This document shows, piece by piece, positions 46,861 to 55,528 of a DNA stretch of 64,000 nt. The notes beneath the pieces were generated by a model. That model was given only the letters and a program-made list of their open reading frames with translations, ran no database searches and had not been told where the DNA came from. Source of the stretch: Companilactobacillus baiquanensis (GTDB lineage: Bacteria; Bacillota; Bacilli; Lactobacillales; Lactobacillaceae); assembly GCF_003946605.1 (NCBI RefSeq), contig NZ_RHOQ01000002.1:1-64000 (forward strand), written 5' to 3'. The stretch's first letter is position 1. Each line of letters starts with the position of its first letter. The position numbers and the translations under genes were made by a program.

Positions 46861-47000
46861 TGTATTACAATTATTATTTATTGAAACGCGTGACATAAGG
46901 CAGAGACCTCCGCTTATCTACGAATATCGAATAATTGTGTACTTTCAATTATTCGATATTCTAGGATATGCTCGTTCTCTAACCGCCTTATGTCACGCTC
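46861..47000 (-). repeat. Intergenic hairpin repeat, copy 2 (full length with inner hairpin)
   Basis: The 14-bp outer stem GCGTGACATAAGGC / GCCTTATGTCACGC (46888-46901 with 46985-46998) equals that of copy 1 with a paired A-to-G/T-to-C change. The loop holds an additional 16-bp perfect hairpin (46922-46937 with 46946-46961). The flank TGTATTACAATTATTATTTA is conserved. The proximal end overlaps the last codons of kup. Confidence 0.85.
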
Positions 47001-49008
47001 TATTTTTAATTTTATTTAAAACAAGATAGGGATCTTCATGGATTCCTAAGAAAAGCGGAACTTTTTCTTCGACTACATCACTAAATTCCAAACCAAACCA
47101 AAGTGAAGGACTAATGGTGATATTTTGTAATAGTAAACGGCCACCTATTAGAACTCGATCTAGGCTACGCATGTATTCTTGAGCACCTAAATCTTGAAAT
47201 TGCTGATTTTGGATAATGAATTTAAATGAGCCTACGTGACGGTTGGGCAGCATAGAATATTTGGGATCTTGTTGATCGATGGCACCGTCATTCATTAGCG
47301 AATTGATAATTTGTCGAATATAAATATTAACATGTTGTGATTTCTTAAAGCCCAAATTTAATTGAACATTAACTACATTTCTAGTATTCATCATATCGAC
47401 ATTGTAATTACATTCATACGGGGCGTCGGTTTGATTAACGGAAATAAACCAATAAACTTTGGCTCTCTTAGGATCTTGATCAAGAATAGAATAGATGATC
47501 GACCTTTTTATAGAATAATCAGAACTGACATTATGCATATAAACCAAATTGGTTGCATATATTGGAATAGAATTATCGTTACTTAATTTTTCTAATTGAG
47601 GGATAAAATCCAACAAAGAAACATTTTCACTTTCATTCATATAGGCATCTCGACGTTTATTACCAAAGTACCAGATGATCATAACGGATAGGATCAGGGA
47701 TGTGATTATAACGGTAATATAGCCACCATGGATGAATTTAACGAGACTAGAAATTAAGAACAATGATTCTAGTGCAACAAAGAAAACTAAAAAGAAAAAT
47801 GCTAAGTGACGATGCTTTTTCATAATTAAAAATTGATGTAGCAAGATAGTCGTCATCAGCATAGTAATGGTTATCGCCAAACCATAGGCTGCTTCCATGT
47901 GTTCTGAAGTTCTAAATCCCCAAACGATACCTAACGTTATCAAGCAAAGGATCCAATTTACTGTTCCAATGTAAAGTTGACTCTTTAATTTTCCCGGAAA
48001 TTTTACTCTCAGACGTGGAAGTATTTTAAGACCGATAGCTTCTTGAACTAAAGTGTAAGATCCGGTTATTAAAGCTTGTGAGGCAATTATAGCGGCTAAA
48101 GTTGCGATTATAATGGCGAATAATTTTAAGTTTGAAGGTATCATTTCATAGAAGGGGTTAATAGTATTCATACCATTAAATTTATTTTCAGTGTAGTTTG
48201 TCATTACCCAGGCACCTTGACCGAGGTAATTTAGCATGAGCATGACGTAGACAAAAGGCCAAGTGGCATAAATATTATGCTTGCCGACTTGTCCCATATC
48301 AGAATATAAAGCTTCCGCTCCGGTGGTGGCTAGAAATACACTGCCAAGAATGAATATACCGACGTGATTGATCGGACTGGTTAAAACTTTAACTGCATAA
48401 AATGGAGAAAGTGCTTTTAAAACACTTAAATTTGAGAATAAATTTTTTAAGCCAATCAAACCAATAAAAGAGAACCAAACTAACATGATCGGTCCAAATG
48501 AGCGGCCGATTTTTTCAGTACCAAATTTTTGAATGACGAAAATAGACATTAAGATGATCGTTACAATTATTAAAATAACAAATTGATTATTGGAAAAACT
48601 TAAACTGCCGAATTTTTGACCTTTAATACCTTCCATAGCAGAAGTTACAGTAACAGCAGGTGTTAGTGTTCCATCAGCTAATAAAGCTGATCCGCCAATA
48701 AGAGCCGGGATGATCAACCATTTTTTGCTGGATTTAACTAAAGCAAATAGGGCAAATATGCCACCTTCGCGGTTATTATCGGCTCTCATAGCTATAAGAA
48801 CGTATTTGATAGTTGTTATCAGCATTAAAGTCCAAAAGATCAAGGAAATACTTCCGATTATATATTCAGGAACAGCTTCTTTGAGACTACCTGCATCATT
48901 AATGATGGCATTCATTACATAAAGCGGGGATGTTCCTATATCTCCGTAGACAATGCCTAGAGTTATCAGCATGCCTAATTTAGAAAATGAGGATGTTTTT
49001 CTTTCCAT
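46993..49008 (-). CDS. kup: Potassium uptake transporter Kup
   Basis: 671 residues of the KUP/HAK/KT family. The family signature [14 protein letters not shown] is at 18-31. About 12 membrane helices reach residue ~460, followed by a cytoplasmic C-terminal domain. It imports K+ with protons. In lactic acid bacteria Kup proteins are regulated by c-di-AMP; GdpP, which degrades that nucleotide, is at 18-20 kb. The gene's stop codon (TGA) is formed within hairpin repeat copy 2. It is 17 bases downstream of the DUF1003 gene, so probably cotranscribed. Confidence 0.95.
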   Translation of the reverse strand: MERKTSSFSKLGMLITLGIVYGDIGTSPLYVMNAIINDAGSLKEAVPEYIIGSISLIFWTLMLITTIKYVLIAMRADNNREGGIFALFALVKSSKKWLIIPALIGGSALLADGTLTPAVTVTSAMEGIKGQKFGSLSFSNNQFVILIIVTIILMSIFVIQKFGTEKIGRSFGPIMLVWFSFIGLIGLKNLFSNLSVLKALSPFYAVKVLTSPINHVGIFILGSVFLATTGAEALYSDMGQVGKHNIYATWPFVYVMLMLNYLGQGAWVMTNYTENKFNGMNTINPFYEMIPSNLKLFAIIIATLAAIIASQALITGSYTLVQEAIGLKILPRLRVKFPGKLKSQLYIGTVNWILCLITLGIVWGFRTSEHMEAAYGLAITITMLMTTILLHQFLIMKKHRHLAFFFLVFFVALESLFLISSLVKFIHGGYITVIITSLILSVMIIWYFGNKRRDAYMNESENVSLLDFIPQLEKLSNDNSIPIYATNLVYMHNVSSDYSIKRSIIYSILDQDPKRAKVYWFISVNQTDAPYECNYNVDMMNTRNVVNVQLNLGFKKSQHVNIYIRQIINSLMNDGAIDQQDPKYSMLPNRHVGSFKFIIQNQQFQDLGAQEYMRSLDRVLIGGRLLLQNITISPSLWFGLEFSDVVEEKVPLFLGIHEDPYLVLNKIKNRA

Positions 49009-49025
49009 ATGATTATCTCCTCACA

Positions 49026-49790
49026 TTAAAAATGTCGTCTAGAAGGATGACGCTTTCGGGATGATGGAGAATTTTTCTCACTTTTGAGACTTTGAATTTC
49101 ATTTTCCAATTCACTTAAAATAGATATCTGCATTTTTTGAATTTCTAAAATATGTGGCCATTGTACTTCGTTTAATTGATCAACTTTTTCATGTAAAATT
49201 CTGATTTCCATTTCAGATTTCGAATTGGTTCGATAGTCATTTTCGGCATCGAAGCGATCTCTATCAGCTTGACGATTTTGACTCATCATAATAATGGGAG
49301 CTTGAATGGCTGCGATACAGCTAAGGAATAAATTAAGAAGTATAAACGGGTAGGGGTCAAAATTGACTCCTAAAAAATGAGTAACATTAATCCCCATCCA
49401 AAGAACCAAGATTATGACAAAGGTAATAATGAAACCCCAACTACCGCCGAATCTGGCAACAAGGTCAGCTAGTTTTTGTCCTCTAGTAAGTTTTCCGTGA
49501 ATGGTGTCGTTGATATTTCGAGTAACATAATTGTCTTTAGCTAATTCTTTTTGTAGAGAAGCATTCATTTTTCGATCTTTTTCTAAATCCTTATCAACCA
49601 TTTCCTGCATTTGTGTAAGTCTAATTTTTTGAATATCTTTTAAGCAGATGAAGGAGGAGTTCTTGGCGTTAGGAATAATTCTATAAATGGATTCTGTTAA
49701 TTTAGGGTTGAGATCTCTAATAAATAATCCTTCAGTAGCAGAGAAATGGTTGTCACAAATAACACAAGTTTGATTTTTTCTAACCGTCAT
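49026..49790 (-). CDS. DUF1003 family membrane protein
   Basis: 254 residues. The start is the ATG after GGAGGT; a longer frame adds 20 residues but no ribosome site. A CxxC pair (CVICDNHF, residues 8-15) suggests an N-terminal zinc site. Two membrane helices follow (about 120-145 and 155-180) with the family motif FGGSWGFIITF and LSCIAAIQAPIIMMSQNRQADRDR. The C-terminus is coiled coil then a basic Ser/Arg tail. Function is unknown. It precedes kup on the same strand with a 17-base gap, which hints at ion homeostasis. Confidence 0.82.
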   Translation of the reverse strand: MTVRKNQTCVICDNHFSATEGLFIRDLNPKLTESIYRIIPNAKNSSFICLKDIQKIRLTQMQEMVDKDLEKDRKMNASLQKELAKDNYVTRNINDTIHGKLTRGQKLADLVARFGGSWGFIITFVIILVLWMGINVTHFLGVNFDPYPFILLNLFLSCIAAIQAPIIMMSQNRQADRDRFDAENDYRTNSKSEMEIRILHEKVDQLNEVQWPHILEIQKMQISILSELENEIQSLKSEKNSPSSRKRHPSRRHF

Positions 49791-49964
49791 TTTTAAACCT
49801 CCAATATCTAAATTTATATTGATAATAATACTTATCTCATGTTTAAACAAATAATAAGAATGCTTGTAAATTCAAGAAATTTAATTTTGTAAGTTAAATT
49901 GGTATACCTTATCTTTAAAAAGAAGTACAATCGGCAACATTAAATAAATAAGGGTGTGATATTT

Positions 49965-51155
49965 ATGAGTATTGTGTTTATGATTTTAGCAACACTGTTA
50001 GTATGGGTAATGACGCCGGGCATCGCAGTTTTTTATGGTGGATTTGTTCCCCAAAATAATATCACCAGAATTTTATTTGATAGCTTCTTAATGTTTGGTA
50101 TAGCTGGATTGATGTGGGTTTTAGTAGGATATTCCGCTTCCTTTGAAGGAAATCATTTTGGTATTATCGGTAATTTTAATCATTTATTCTTATCAGGGGT
50201 AAATATGACAGCTTTATTTGGAACTACAAAATTACCGACATCGATCGTTGTTCTTTTTCAGATGATGTTTGCCATTTTGACACCAGCATTGTTTATAGGA
50301 GCAATCGCTAATCGAACTAGAATTAAATTTGTAATTGGATTTATTGTTTTATGGTCGTTACTGATCTACTATCCGTTAGTACATATGGTATGGTCCAGTA
50401 ATGGTTTTCTTGCTCAGATGGGTGTTTTGGATTTTGCTGGCGGAACAGTTATTCATATCGATGCCGGTATAACGGCTTTAGTATTATCGAACTTTTTGTT
50501 AAAGCCGTACAAACCAGCAAAACAACCAAGTGGAAATTCTTTTTGGATATTAATGGGTACCGGACTTTTATGGATCGGGTGGTATGGATTTAATGCAGGT
50601 AGCGCTATGGCTTTAAATACACAGGCGATACAAGCTTTTCTTACAACGACCGTAGCGCCTCTGTCAGCAATGTTAACTTGGATTGCTTTAGAGAATACAT
50701 ATAAGAAAAAAATCACGCTAAGCGGAATTTGTACGGGTACGATTTGTGGCTTAGTCGGGGTAACTCCAGCAGCAGGATATGTAACCTTAACATCTGCTTT
50801 TATAATTGGGATCATTTCCGCAATGGGAAGTTTTTATTTTATGAATAATTTGAAGTATAAATTTCACCTGAACGACTACTTAGATATTTTTGGCTCACAT
50901 GGAGTAAGTGGAATTATTGGTTCATTAGCAACTGGTTTGTTTGCTACAAAAACTGTAAATCCAAATGTGATCAACAATGGATTATTAACTGGTGGTGGAA
51001 TTAAATTATTATTGATTAAAATAATTGGAGTCTTATTTACAGTTATTGTCGTTATAACATTGAATTGTTTGATTGTATCAGGTTTGAAAAAACTGATGAA
51101 AGATGATGTTTACAGCCCAGAAATAGGTGAATTAGATCCCATTAAATTGACTTAG
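49965..51155 (+). CDS. amt: Ammonium transporter
   Basis: 396 residues with 11 membrane helices. Amt landmarks are MTPGIAVFYGGF at the start, the conserved DFAGGTVIHIDAG block with the first pore His near 160, and DIFGSHGVSGIIGS with the second near 310. It starts at ATG 8 bases after AGGGTG; an in-frame GTG 9 bases upstream overlaps that site. No glnK/glnB partner is adjacent. A structured RNA with a terminator follows the stop codon directly. Confidence 0.95.
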   Translation: MSIVFMILATLLVWVMTPGIAVFYGGFVPQNNITRILFDSFLMFGIAGLMWVLVGYSASFEGNHFGIIGNFNHLFLSGVNMTALFGTTKLPTSIVVLFQMMFAILTPALFIGAIANRTRIKFVIGFIVLWSLLIYYPLVHMVWSSNGFLAQMGVLDFAGGTVIHIDAGITALVLSNFLLKPYKPAKQPSGNSFWILMGTGLLWIGWYGFNAGSAMALNTQAIQAFLTTTVAPLSAMLTWIALENTYKKKITLSGICTGTICGLVGVTPAAGYVTLTSAFIIGIISAMGSFYFMNNLKYKFHLNDYLDIFGSHGVSGIIGSLATGLFATKTVNPNVINNGLLTGGGIKLLLIKIIGVLFTVIVVITLNCLIVSGLKKLMKDDVYSPEIGELDPIKLT

Positions 51156-51159
51156 GTAG

Positions 51160-51284
51160 TAGTATAGTGCGATACTATCTCTGGTGCCAAACCAGGTGGA
51201 GGTACGTGATCGGCGTGAAAACGTTCGGAAGGTCACCGCACTTCACCAATTAAACCTTGCATATTATGCAGGGTTTATTTTTTT
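51160..51284 (+). ncRNA. Structured RNA element of unknown class behind amt
   Basis: Successive helices: TAGTAT/ATACTA (51160-51165 with 51172-51177); CTGGT/ACCAG (51181-51185 with 51191-51195); GTGGAG/CTTCAC (51196-51201 with 51241-51246) enclosing GTGATC/GGTCAC (51206-51211 with 51231-51236). The last is capped by a CGT-GAAA-ACG GNRA hairpin (51214-51223). A terminator, AAACCTTGCA/TGCAGGGTTT plus T-run (51252-51284), follows. It is G+C-rich compared with its surroundings. It could be a 3'-UTR element, a small RNA or an orphan riboswitch-like fold. It does not carry the conserved GGAA-loop motif block of small SRP RNA. Confidence 0.55.
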
Positions 51285-51293
51285 GCCCAAAAT

Positions 51294-51324
51294 AAAAAAG
51301 TTATGACAAAAGTCACAACTTTTT
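51294..51324 (-). terminator. Terminator after the NADH dehydrogenase gene
   Basis: On the minus strand AAAAGTTGTGAC / GTCATAACTTTTT-type arms (with a G-U pair) enclose TTTTG and end in a T-run. Confidence 0.8.
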
Positions 51325-51335
51325 ATTGAATTATA

Positions 51336-52523
51336 TTAAATGGTACCCTTTTTGATTGCTGTCTTAATTCCAGCAACTTCATAGATACTTCTATCGGCTG
51401 AACCACGTTTTAGAAGTGAAGCAGGGAAGCCCTTGAACTTCAACTTCTTATCTGTAATTTCAGCAATACCATGATTTTGACCTAATGAAGCAATTGTACC
51501 AAGTGAATGGTAAACAAACTTCTTAAGGTCTTTTCCGTTGATCAATGCAGCGATATTAAATGCTGCACCAGTACCTTCGGCAATAGCTAATTGGCCGGTT
51601 GTTGGAAGTGGACGTTCTTGACCATCAGGGATCATTGCTGAATCATCACCGATGAAGAATGCTTCTGGATGATCTTCAAGGTTTAAGAATTCTGTTGTCA
51701 TAACACGGTTTCTTCTAGCTTCTAATCCAGAATCCTTGATTACATCACTACCACTAACACCAACAGTCCAGATAATTGTGCTACCATCAACACGTTTTTC
51801 TTCTTCACCGTCCATGTAGATAACGCCATCTTTTTCGATCTTAGTGATCTTAGCACCAGTAAGAATCTTAATGCCATGTTTTTCTAAGAATGATACGGCA
51901 TAATTAGCTAGACCTTCATCAAACATTGGAAGAATATGTGTGGCCATTTCTAGACATGTAACTTTGATTTCAGGAACGCCGTACTTTGCCTTTAGGATCT
52001 TAGCAGTATCGATCAATTCACCAAGAATTTCAACACCAGTAAATCCAGCACCACAAACAACGATGCTCAAATCAGCTTCATTTTGTGATTCTTTATAGTT
52101 GGCAATATTTTCATTGATCTTCTTGTAGATATTTTCGGCAGTTTCAATATCTTGAAGAATAAGAGCATTTTCGCTAGCTCCTTCAAGTCCGAAGTCTTCT
52201 GATCTGAATCCTAGAGCTACAATGACGTAGTCGTAAGAAATATCGTCGTGATCTTCGAAACTAACTGATTTATTATCAAGATCTACATTTTTAACAGTAG
52301 CCTTGATGAAGTTGACGTTGGAAGGAAGAACAGAACGAACATCGAAACTAACGGCATCTGCTCTGCTTGTACCTGCAGCAATCATGTGTAACGCTGTTTT
52401 TTCTACATGTTTTTCATTTTTATCTACTAAATCTATCTGTGTATCGGATGGAGTAGTTTTAGCTAGATCTCGAGCAGCTTTTAATCCACCGTAACCTGCA
52501 CCTAATACTAAAATATGGGCCAT
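51336..52523 (-). CDS. ndh: Type II NADH dehydrogenase
   Basis: 395 residues. An N-terminal FAD site VLGAGYGGLKAARDL, an NADH site VVCGAGFTGVEILGEL near 165, and the FFIGDDSAMI block near 290 that closes FAD binding are typical of NDH-2. It oxidises NADH and passes electrons to a quinone without pumping protons. A MenA-like enzyme, a polyprenyl synthase and a CydC-like exporter lie at 58.7-64 kb, so it may serve a demethylmenaquinone/cytochrome bd chain. Single-gene unit with AGGAGACAAG before the ATG. Confidence 0.93.
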   Translation of the reverse strand: MAHILVLGAGYGGLKAARDLAKTTPSDTQIDLVDKNEKHVEKTALHMIAAGTSRADAVSFDVRSVLPSNVNFIKATVKNVDLDNKSVSFEDHDDISYDYVIVALGFRSEDFGLEGASENALILQDIETAENIYKKINENIANYKESQNEADLSIVVCGAGFTGVEILGELIDTAKILKAKYGVPEIKVTCLEMATHILPMFDEGLANYAVSFLEKHGIKILTGAKITKIEKDGVIYMDGEEEKRVDGSTIIWTVGVSGSDVIKDSGLEARRNRVMTTEFLNLEDHPEAFFIGDDSAMIPDGQERPLPTTGQLAIAEGTGAAFNIAALINGKDLKKFVYHSLGTIASLGQNHGIAEITDKKLKFKGFPASLLKRGSADRSIYEVAGIKTAIKKGTI

Positions 52524-52612
52524 AATAACTTGTCTCCTTCGTCTTTTAAATAATTATTGTTTACGTTACCATTATATATCTATCAGGAGTCTTAAATAAA
52601 GTAGGGATACTT

Positions 52613-53770
52613 CTAATTTGAATTTAATGGATTTTTACTAATAGAATGTTTCAAAAAGAATGGGGCTAAAATTGTAATTAAAATAATACTTATAATAACT
52701 GCTGAATAATATTCATCGGATAGTAATTTTACACTGAATCCGATTTGGGCAATTATCAGAGCCATTTCACCACGAGAGATCATTCCTGATCCGATAACGT
52801 AAGAATCTTTGAAATCAAATCCTGAAATCCTCGCACCGAATCCGGCACCAATCAATTTTCCAATGATACCAGTGACTGTTAGTATTAAAATCAACCAAAA
52901 GTCATGGAAAAAGCTGTTAAATTCCAAGTTAATACCGATGCTTATGAAAAATACCGGAATAAAGATAGAGTAACCAATAGTTTCTATGTTGTGATTGATT
53001 TTTTCGTTATACTTGGGCGCATTTGAAATAGCAATTCCCGCTACAAAAGCACCTAAAACGGCATCCAATTGTACGATGTCGGCAATATACGCGAAGACCA
53101 TACATACGACTAGAGCCATAATAGTTGGCGCATGAGTCGCATCAATATATTCAGATAGTTTCATTATCTGGGGTATGATCCAGCGATGTGCAACGTAGAT
53201 AATAACGCCGAAAATCACCCACATGCCTAGTAACGTTAACAGCTTTTGAGCTGAAAAGTTTCCGGTTAGTGTACCGGACATAACGCTTAAAATCGAAATA
53301 GCTAAAATGTCATCCGCTACAGCAGCACCTAAAATTACAGCTCCAGAATCGCTTGATAGATAGTTCAAACTCTTTAAAACTTCAACTGAAATCGAAACAG
53401 AAGTTGCCGCGAAAACAACCGAGATAAAAATACTTTCTTTTAGGTTGATATTAAAAATCAAGGCTGTCAGTAAAGTTAGTATTACTGGCAAGATAACTCC
53501 CATAATTGCTACATTGATACTTGGGCGGAGATGTTTTCTCAACAACTTTAGATCACTTTCTAATCCAGCTAAAAACATCAGCAAAATAACGCCGATCTCA
53601 GCAAATAATTCTACTTCATGAGTCGACTTAACGATGTCTAAGACACCTTTCCCTAAGATAACACCAAGGATAAGTTGTCCAATAACAGCTGGGAGGTTGA
53701 GTCTATTGAAAATATGGCTAACTACCAGAGTTAAAAAGAGCATTAGTGCTAGTAATGTTATAAATTCCAT
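52613..53770 (-). CDS. Monovalent cation:proton antiporter, CPA2 family (Kef/NapA type)
   Basis: 385 residues with about 12-13 membrane helices and no C-terminal RCK domain. GQLILGVILGKG, FLAGLESDLKLL near 68 and the ILGAAVADDILAIS double-Asp-type site near 147-160 mark the Na+/H+ exchanger fold. It exchanges Na+ or K+ for H+. The 9-base gap to the upstream TetR gene makes this a regulator-antiporter pair. Confidence 0.9.
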   Translation of the reverse strand: MEFITLLALMLFLTLVVSHIFNRLNLPAVIGQLILGVILGKGVLDIVKSTHEVELFAEIGVILLMFLAGLESDLKLLRKHLRPSINVAIMGVILPVILTLLTALIFNINLKESIFISVVFAATSVSISVEVLKSLNYLSSDSGAVILGAAVADDILAISILSVMSGTLTGNFSAQKLLTLLGMWVIFGVIIYVAHRWIIPQIMKLSEYIDATHAPTIMALVVCMVFAYIADIVQLDAVLGAFVAGIAISNAPKYNEKINHNIETIGYSIFIPVFFISIGINLEFNSFFHDFWLILILTVTGIIGKLIGAGFGARISGFDFKDSYVIGSGMISRGEMALIIAQIGFSVKLLSDEYYSAVIISIILITILAPFFLKHSISKNPLNSN

Positions 53771-53779
53771 ATTACCTCC

Positions 53780-54367
53780 TTACTTTTTTTGAATACCGTG
53801 AATAAATATTTTGACCATAGTGCTTAAATTAGCGATATTACGCTTTCGCTTAGCGTCATTATACTCGATATAAGGTAAAAGCATGGTCAAAAAGGTCCCC
53901 ACTTGTACGGGAATTGCTAAATCAGATCGTAATTCACTTTTATGTGATTGGAAAATATTAAACATAACCTTGTAATATCCACTATCCCAGTTTTTACTTA
54001 TATCTTTTCGATCATCGTCATTAAAGACAGTTTCTATGTCATGACGCATCATAAAATAATTGATGCGGAAGTTTTCAATCATATATGTTGAGATAGTGAG
54101 TATCAAATCTTCAAAGGGCATATCTTTGTTCTCTTTATAGACAGACATTAAACCTTCACTAAAGCCACCAACAGCGTATTCAATAGCTTTCATATAGAGA
54201 ACTTTCTTGTTTTTGTAGTAATGATACATATTAGGTTGAGTAATATGTAGTTCGTTAGCTATTTTTCTGGTCGAGGTAGCTTGATAACCTTGGGACAAAA
54301 AATCCTTTGCAGCTACTTCGAGGATAGCTTTTTTTGTTTTTTCAGCTTGCTTATCTCTAGAATTCAT
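53780..54367 (-). CDS. TetR family transcriptional regulator
   Basis: 195 residues. The N-terminal helix-turn-helix (KKAILEVAAKDFLSQGYQATSTRKIANELHITQPNMYHYYKNKKVLY, residues about 9-55) is typical; the ligand domain is divergent. The start is the ATG 9 bases after GAGGGTG; an ATG six codons upstream would place that site inside the gene. It is in operon with the antiporter and probably controls that promoter. Confidence 0.88.
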   Translation of the reverse strand: MNSRDKQAEKTKKAILEVAAKDFLSQGYQATSTRKIANELHITQPNMYHYYKNKKVLYMKAIEYAVGGFSEGLMSVYKENKDMPFEDLILTISTYMIENFRINYFMMRHDIETVFNDDDRKDISKNWDSGYYKVMFNIFQSHKSELRSDLAIPVQVGTFLTMLLPYIEYNDAKRKRNIANLSTMVKIFIHGIQKK

Positions 54368-54456
54368 TAATAGTTTCACCCTCATGTTCCTTGAACTTCA
54401 TTATACCAACATAATTATTAAAAAAGTGAATTTATCATCTGATAAATAAAATATAC

Positions 54457-54495
54457 AAAAAAACTATCTGAACATCAATAAGCATGCTCAAACAG
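54457..54495 (-). terminator. Terminator after the GT2 gene
   Basis: On the minus strand CTGTTTGAGCAT pairs with ATGTTCAGATAG (12 bp, three G-U) across a short loop, followed by seven T residues. Confidence 0.75.
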
Positions 54496-54505
54496 TCTAA
54501 TTTAG

Positions 54506-55444
54506 TTATTTTTTCTCTTTAATAATATAAATTGGACGTTTTTTAACTTCTAAGAATATTTTACCAATATATTCCCCTAAAATACCAATACTCAATAATT
54601 GTATTCCACCGATAAGTAAAATAATAGTTATCATTGATGACCAGCCATTGACACTACTCATTGGATTAATAATTTTTCTGACAATAATGGCAATGATGGC
54701 AATTACTGATGCAATGGAAAAGGCGGATCCTAGCCAAGTAGCAAACATTAGAGGTCGTTCGGTAAAGTCAACGATACCCGTTATAGCGTACTTAAATAAT
54801 TTCCAAAAATTCCAAGAAGTTGTACCAGCGACACGTTCTCTATTTTTGTAAGGTAAATATTTAGTCTTGAAGCCGACCCAACTAAATATTCCTTTTGAAA
54901 AACGATTGTATTCGGTCATTGAAAGAATGGCATCGACCATTTGGCGAGTCATTAAACGATAATCACGAGCGCCTGGAATGATCTTAGTTTGTGACATCTT
55001 ATTGATCACTCCATAAAAGGAGTTAGAGAAGAAGGAAATAATAGGATTTTCTCCTTCACGATCCATTCTGGCAGTTCCGATACAGTCATAGTCATATTCA
55101 TCTGACTCCAACATATCAAACATTTTCACTAACATTTCAGGCGGATCTTGTAAATCGACATCCATAACGGCTGTGTATTCACCTGTGGCTTCATTTAGAC
55201 CAGCATAAAGAGCTGATTCTTTACCAAAATTTCTTGAGAAGGAAATGTAGTGTACTTCATCGCTATGTTTCTTTTGCAATTCACGCAAAACGGGATATGT
55301 TTTATCGTGTGAACCGTCATCGACAAACCAGTATTCCAAGTTGAATTTATTATTTTCGGTTTTAACTTTATTCATGGCTTCATAATAAAGTTCGATAGAT
55401 TCTTCCTCGTTATAACAGGGAACAATCACAGAAATAGTCTTCAT
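54506..55444 (-). CDS. Family 2 glycosyltransferase, GtrB/DPM-like (polyprenyl-phosphate glycosyltransferase)
   Basis: About 312 residues. The GT-A domain has VIVPCYNEEES, WFVDDGSHDKT and the metal-binding DVDLQDPPEM. Two C-terminal membrane helices (about 228-255 and 262-290) and a basic tail follow, the build of enzymes that load glucose or another sugar onto undecaprenyl phosphate for outside-facing glycosylation. The start is the ATG 8 bases after GGAAG. A GT39-like membrane protein that could use such a lipid sugar is at 61.2-62.9 kb, though not adjacent. Confidence 0.9.
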   Translation of the reverse strand: MKTISVIVPCYNEEESIELYYEAMNKVKTENNKFNLEYWFVDDGSHDKTYPVLRELQKKHSDEVHYISFSRNFGKESALYAGLNEATGEYTAVMDVDLQDPPEMLVKMFDMLESDEYDYDCIGTARMDREGENPIISFFSNSFYGVINKMSQTKIIPGARDYRLMTRQMVDAILSMTEYNRFSKGIFSWVGFKTKYLPYKNRERVAGTTSWNFWKLFKYAITGIVDFTERPLMFATWLGSAFSIASVIAIIAIIVRKIINPMSSVNGWSSMITIILLIGGIQLLSIGILGEYIGKIFLEVKKRPIYIIKEKK

Positions 55445-55488
55445 ATAAATATCTTCCAATCTATTTGATAAGGTCGTGCTCGAAAATA

Positions 55489-55523
55489 CGGGGCAAAGGT
55501 CAGTTAGACTGCCTTTTGCCCCG
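55489..55523 (-). other. Strong intergenic hairpin, possible terminator
   Basis: CGGGGCAAAGG and CCTTTTGCCCCG form a GC-rich stem with an inner CAGT/ACTG pair, between the coiled-coil gene and the GT2 gene. The T-run on the minus side is short, so it may be a weak terminator or an RNA-stability element. Confidence 0.55.
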
Positions 55524-55528
55524 CATTG

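Noticed and set aside
51160-51250. The structured element behind amt as small SRP RNA (4.5S) or a known riboswitch.
   Set aside because: The conserved GTCAGG/GGAAGCAGC block of SRP RNA is absent, and I could not match the cores of TPP, FMN, glycine, purine, THF, SAM or c-di-GMP riboswitches.
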